A stretch of DNA of 9,435 nucleotides from Elusimicrobiota bacterium (GTDB taxonomy: Bacteria > Elusimicrobiota > Elusimicrobia > 2-02-FULL-39-32), in NCBI GenBank assembly GCA_023249835.1, contig JAHFBY010000035.1:1-9435 (forward strand). The letters are read 5' to 3'. The notes under the pieces were generated by a model. It searched no databases and was not told the DNA's origin. It was given only the letters and a program-made list of their open reading frames with translations. The position numbers and the translations under genes were made by a program. Shown one piece after another: positions 7,598 to 9,435 of this stretch (positions are counted from its first letter, which is position 1; each line of letters starts with the position of its first letter).

Positions 7598-7641
7598 CTA
7601 ATTAGTGTGTAATTAGGTTTTAGACAATGGGCCTAATTAGT
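7598..7641. repeat. Cluster of three TAATTAG motifs
   Basis: TAATTAG occurs at 7599-7605, 7610-7616 and 7634-7640. The first copy is inside a perfect 10-bp palindrome, ACTAATTAGT (7597-7606), itself flanked by ACACA (7592-7596) and TGTGT (7606-7610). TAATTAGG (7610-7617) and CCTAATTA (7632-7639) also form an 8-bp inverted repeat with a 14-nt loop. The cluster could be a binding site array, for example for transposase or a regulator, or the eroded end of a mobile element. Confidence 0.5.
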
Positions 7642-7797
7642 ATTGGTGCACTTAAAAAATAAGGTATTTACTGTTCTTTTTAATTTACGTTAATAATAAT
7701 AGATTTTTGCCTTTGCCAGAATGACGGGGTAAATAGTTTCTCACCCCAGTTTAATTAAATATTAAATTGACATTTACTAGTTATTATTGGTACACTT
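7637..7797 (+). repeat. 17-bp direct repeat pair upstream of the transposase
   Basis: TTAGTATTGGTGCACTT (7637-7653) recurs as TTATTATTGGTACACTT (7781-7797), matching at 15 of 17 positions. The second copy overlaps the predicted -10 box of the transposase promoter. Paired sites near an IS end can be transposase-binding or autoregulation sites, or they can mark a duplication made by an earlier insertion. Confidence 0.55.
7767..7796 (+). promoter_or_regulatory. Transposase promoter candidate giving an almost leaderless transcript
   Basis: TTGACA (7767-7772) is a perfect -35 hexamer; TACACT (7791-7796) is a 4/6 match to the -10 consensus after an 18-bp spacer. Transcription would begin about at the ATG at 7803. 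There is no Shine-Dalgarno sequence in front of that ATG, which fits a leaderless or nearly leaderless message. Confidence 0.5.
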
Positions 7798-7802
7798 TTC
7801 GC

Positions 7803-9435
7803 ATGCACATTCGAACCGTTCGCAACAGTAAAGGGCAGGCTTACTAGCAGCTTGTTGAATCCTTCCGGCTCAATGGTCAAGTTAAAAAACGAATCCTTCT
7901 CTCACTTGGTAAAGTTGAAGATCATAAAATTGATGAATTGTCAGAGGCAATTGCTCGTCATGGAAAACAACTCGTCGCGATTAAAAAGATTGAGTCTATA
8001 GATATAAGGAAGACTTTTATTTTGGGGCCGCTCTTGCTGGTTGAGGGATTGTTTAAGCAATTAGGGATTAATACTGTTTTGGAAGATATTCAAAAGCGAC
8101 ATCCTAAAATTGTTTTCGATTTCAAAGCGCATATTTTTAGCCTCGTGACTTGCCGTTTCATACGCCCCGGCTCGAAGTTAAAAGTTTATGATCAAGAACT
8201 GGATTGTCTTTATCCAAAGATGATTACGAAACGGATTGCGCTTCATACCCTTTACCGGAGTATTACTCTCCTAGCCCAACATAAAGATCAGATTGAAGAG
8301 GGGCTTTACCATCAAGGGCGCGATCTTTTTAACACACAATTAGATGTAGTGCTTTACGATTTAACAACATTGCGGTTTGAAAGTGTGCGTACGGACTTGG
8401 GAAAATTAAGGCAGTTTGGTTATTCCAAAGAAATGCGTTCGGATTGTACTCAGGTGGTACTGGGTTTATTAGTAGACACCGATGGGATACCGCTTGGGTT
8501 TGAGGTTTACCCCGGCAATACCTTTGAAGGCAAAACGCTGGTCGACATCGTGCAAAAGATGCGCAAAAAGTTTCAAGTGAGACGATTCATTTTTGTGGCT
8601 GACCGGGGATTATTCTCGGAAGAAAACCTTAATTGTTTACGAGTCGAAGGCAGCGAATTTATTGTTGGAATGCGGTTGGGCGGACTTAAAACGCGCAGCG
8701 AAGAATTTTATGATTTTTCTCGCTACCATGAGATCAACGATTCTCTGTATGTCTATGAGACGAAGCATAACAACGATCGCGCAATCATGGGCTGGTCCCG
8801 CTCACGTTATGAAAGAGACCAAAAAACCCGGTCCGATATCATTGCCAAAATCTTGAAGAAACTTCAGGGCCAAAAGGCTAAAACGGAATCGTTCATTTCC
8901 CACAAAGGTTGGAAGCGCTATATCCGTTTGGATGGCCAGAGCCGCCCCATCTTTAATCAAGACGCCCTTCGCGAAGATGAGAAGAAAGATGGTTTTTTTG
9001 GCGTGATTACGAATGTTAAAGATATGTCGGCTGAATCGGTCATCATGCAGTACAAGGATCTTTGGAAAATCGAAGATGCGTTTGGCGAAATTAAGGGGCC
9101 CTCTTTGCGCGCAAGGCCCGCTTTCCATTGGACGGATACGCGGATTGTTGGGCATTTATGCCTATGTTTCTTGGCCTATTTTTGTGAGGCGTGGCTGACA
9201 AAAACACTGCGATCCAGGGGACTTGCTCTTAAAAGCCATTCAATTGAAGACAAAGTGATTCGTTCTCGGCCCTTGACGGTGACAGAAGCTATGAAGGAGT
9301 TATGCGAGGTACGGGCGGTTCCGGTTCAGTTTGGCAATGATAATACCATCTGGGTACATACTGACATCAATGGTAACGCGGCAAAACTACTCACTGCTGC
9401 TAGGATTAAACTCCCACCTAAAATACTCCACCATG
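7803..9435 (+). pseudogene. IS1634-like DDE transposase with early nonsense codon (partial)
   Basis: From ATG 7803 the frame reads M-H-I-R-T-V-R-N-S-K-G-Q-A-Y, then TAG at 7845-7847, then Q-L-V-E-S-F-R and is open to the edge (544 codons counted to 9434). The residues on both sides of the TAG belong to the usual IS1634-type N-terminus, where a Tyr (TAT or TAC) would be expected, so the TAG looks like a point mutation. The catalytic core is intact: Asp186 in Y-D-L-T-T-L, Asp267 in V-A-D-R-G-L, and Glu424 in the Y-K-D-L-W-K-I-E-D-A-F-G-E-I-K signature, followed by the R-P-A-F-H-W-T and G-H-L blocks of DDE_Tnp_1. The next in-frame ATG is at 8220; a TTG at 7938 could give a protein lacking about 45 residues. 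The gene is probably inactive unless TAG is read through or a downstream start works. The length fits the family, so only a few C-terminal residues should be missing. Confidence 0.85.

Larger units (their letters stand above)
7336..7766. other. Non-coding stretch between the giant gene and the insertion sequence
   Basis: No convincing gene is present. The first part (about 7380-7600) is richer in GC than the last 150 bases, which are very AT-rich. I find no strong hairpin plus T-run terminator after the TAG at 7333-7335. The notable content is a cluster of TAATTAG motifs at 7598-7641 and one copy of a 17-bp direct repeat at 7637-7653. The segment around 7571-7595 (TTTTCCGTAAAGTGTGGGCA) resembles the terminal sequences of some IS256-type elements as I remember them, so a decayed IS end is possible but unproven. 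Confidence 0.5.
7767..9435 (+). mobile_element. IS4-superfamily (IS1634-like) insertion sequence, right end beyond window
   Basis: The element is defined by its DDE transposase, which fills 7803 to the edge. The given left limit is the promoter; the true left terminal repeat lies somewhere upstream, possibly in the TAATTAG and direct-repeat region. The right terminal repeat and any target duplication are outside the window, so the ends cannot be paired. The element lies downstream of the giant gene and does not interrupt it. Confidence 0.7.

Noticed and set aside
8593..9198. Several 60-120 codon frames on both strands over the transposase
   Set aside because: They overlap the frame that carries the DDE residues and conserved blocks; they are shadows.

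Overview
This window looks like part of a moderately AT-rich bacterial genome, probably from an uncultivated phylum of the Omnitrophota (OP3) type. The assignment is an inference. It rests on a very large exported protein, and on a shared N-terminal module (Q-D-x-H-x-N-x-x-A-Q near the start, G-G-F-H-T-A-G near the end) that I associate from memory with many unnamed Omnitrophota proteins. No rRNA, tRNA or core housekeeping gene is present to confirm it.

Layout. Positions 1-1908 (minus strand) are one uninterrupted coding region that runs off the left edge: an exported or membrane-anchored protein carrying the GGFHTAG module. Positions 1909-2295 are the shared upstream region of two divergent genes. 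Its centre is a 169-bp imperfect palindrome (1990-2158) with a small nested GC hairpin, which looks like a MITE or another mobile palindromic element. Positions 2296-7335 (plus strand) encode a 1679-residue exported protein. It has a TTG start, a clear signal peptide, a shorter version of the same module, a long helical region with a diverged L-M-S-x-W motif seen three times, an ankyrin-repeat block and a weak F-box-like segment near the C-terminus. Positions 7336-7766 hold no convincing gene, but do hold a cluster of TAATTAG motifs and part of a 17-bp direct repeat. From about 7767 to the right edge is an insertion sequence with an IS4-superfamily (IS1634-like) DDE transposase. All three catalytic acidic residues are present, but an early in-frame TAG breaks the reading frame.

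How the parts fit. The two large genes are divergent paralogues over their first several hundred residues, with the same predicted acidic/histidine site in both, so they probably arose by duplication and may be co-regulated from the 387-bp gap. The module's layout (D-x-H near the start, Glu about 30 residues later, a Gly-Gly-Phe-His motif at the end) resembles the TIKI/TraB/ChaN/EreA superfamily of metal- or haem-dependent enzymes. This suggests an undescribed family of exported proteins with a candidate metal site fused to variable helical, ankyrin and possibly F-box-like tails. The palindrome and the damaged IS mark the locus as accessory, rearranging DNA.
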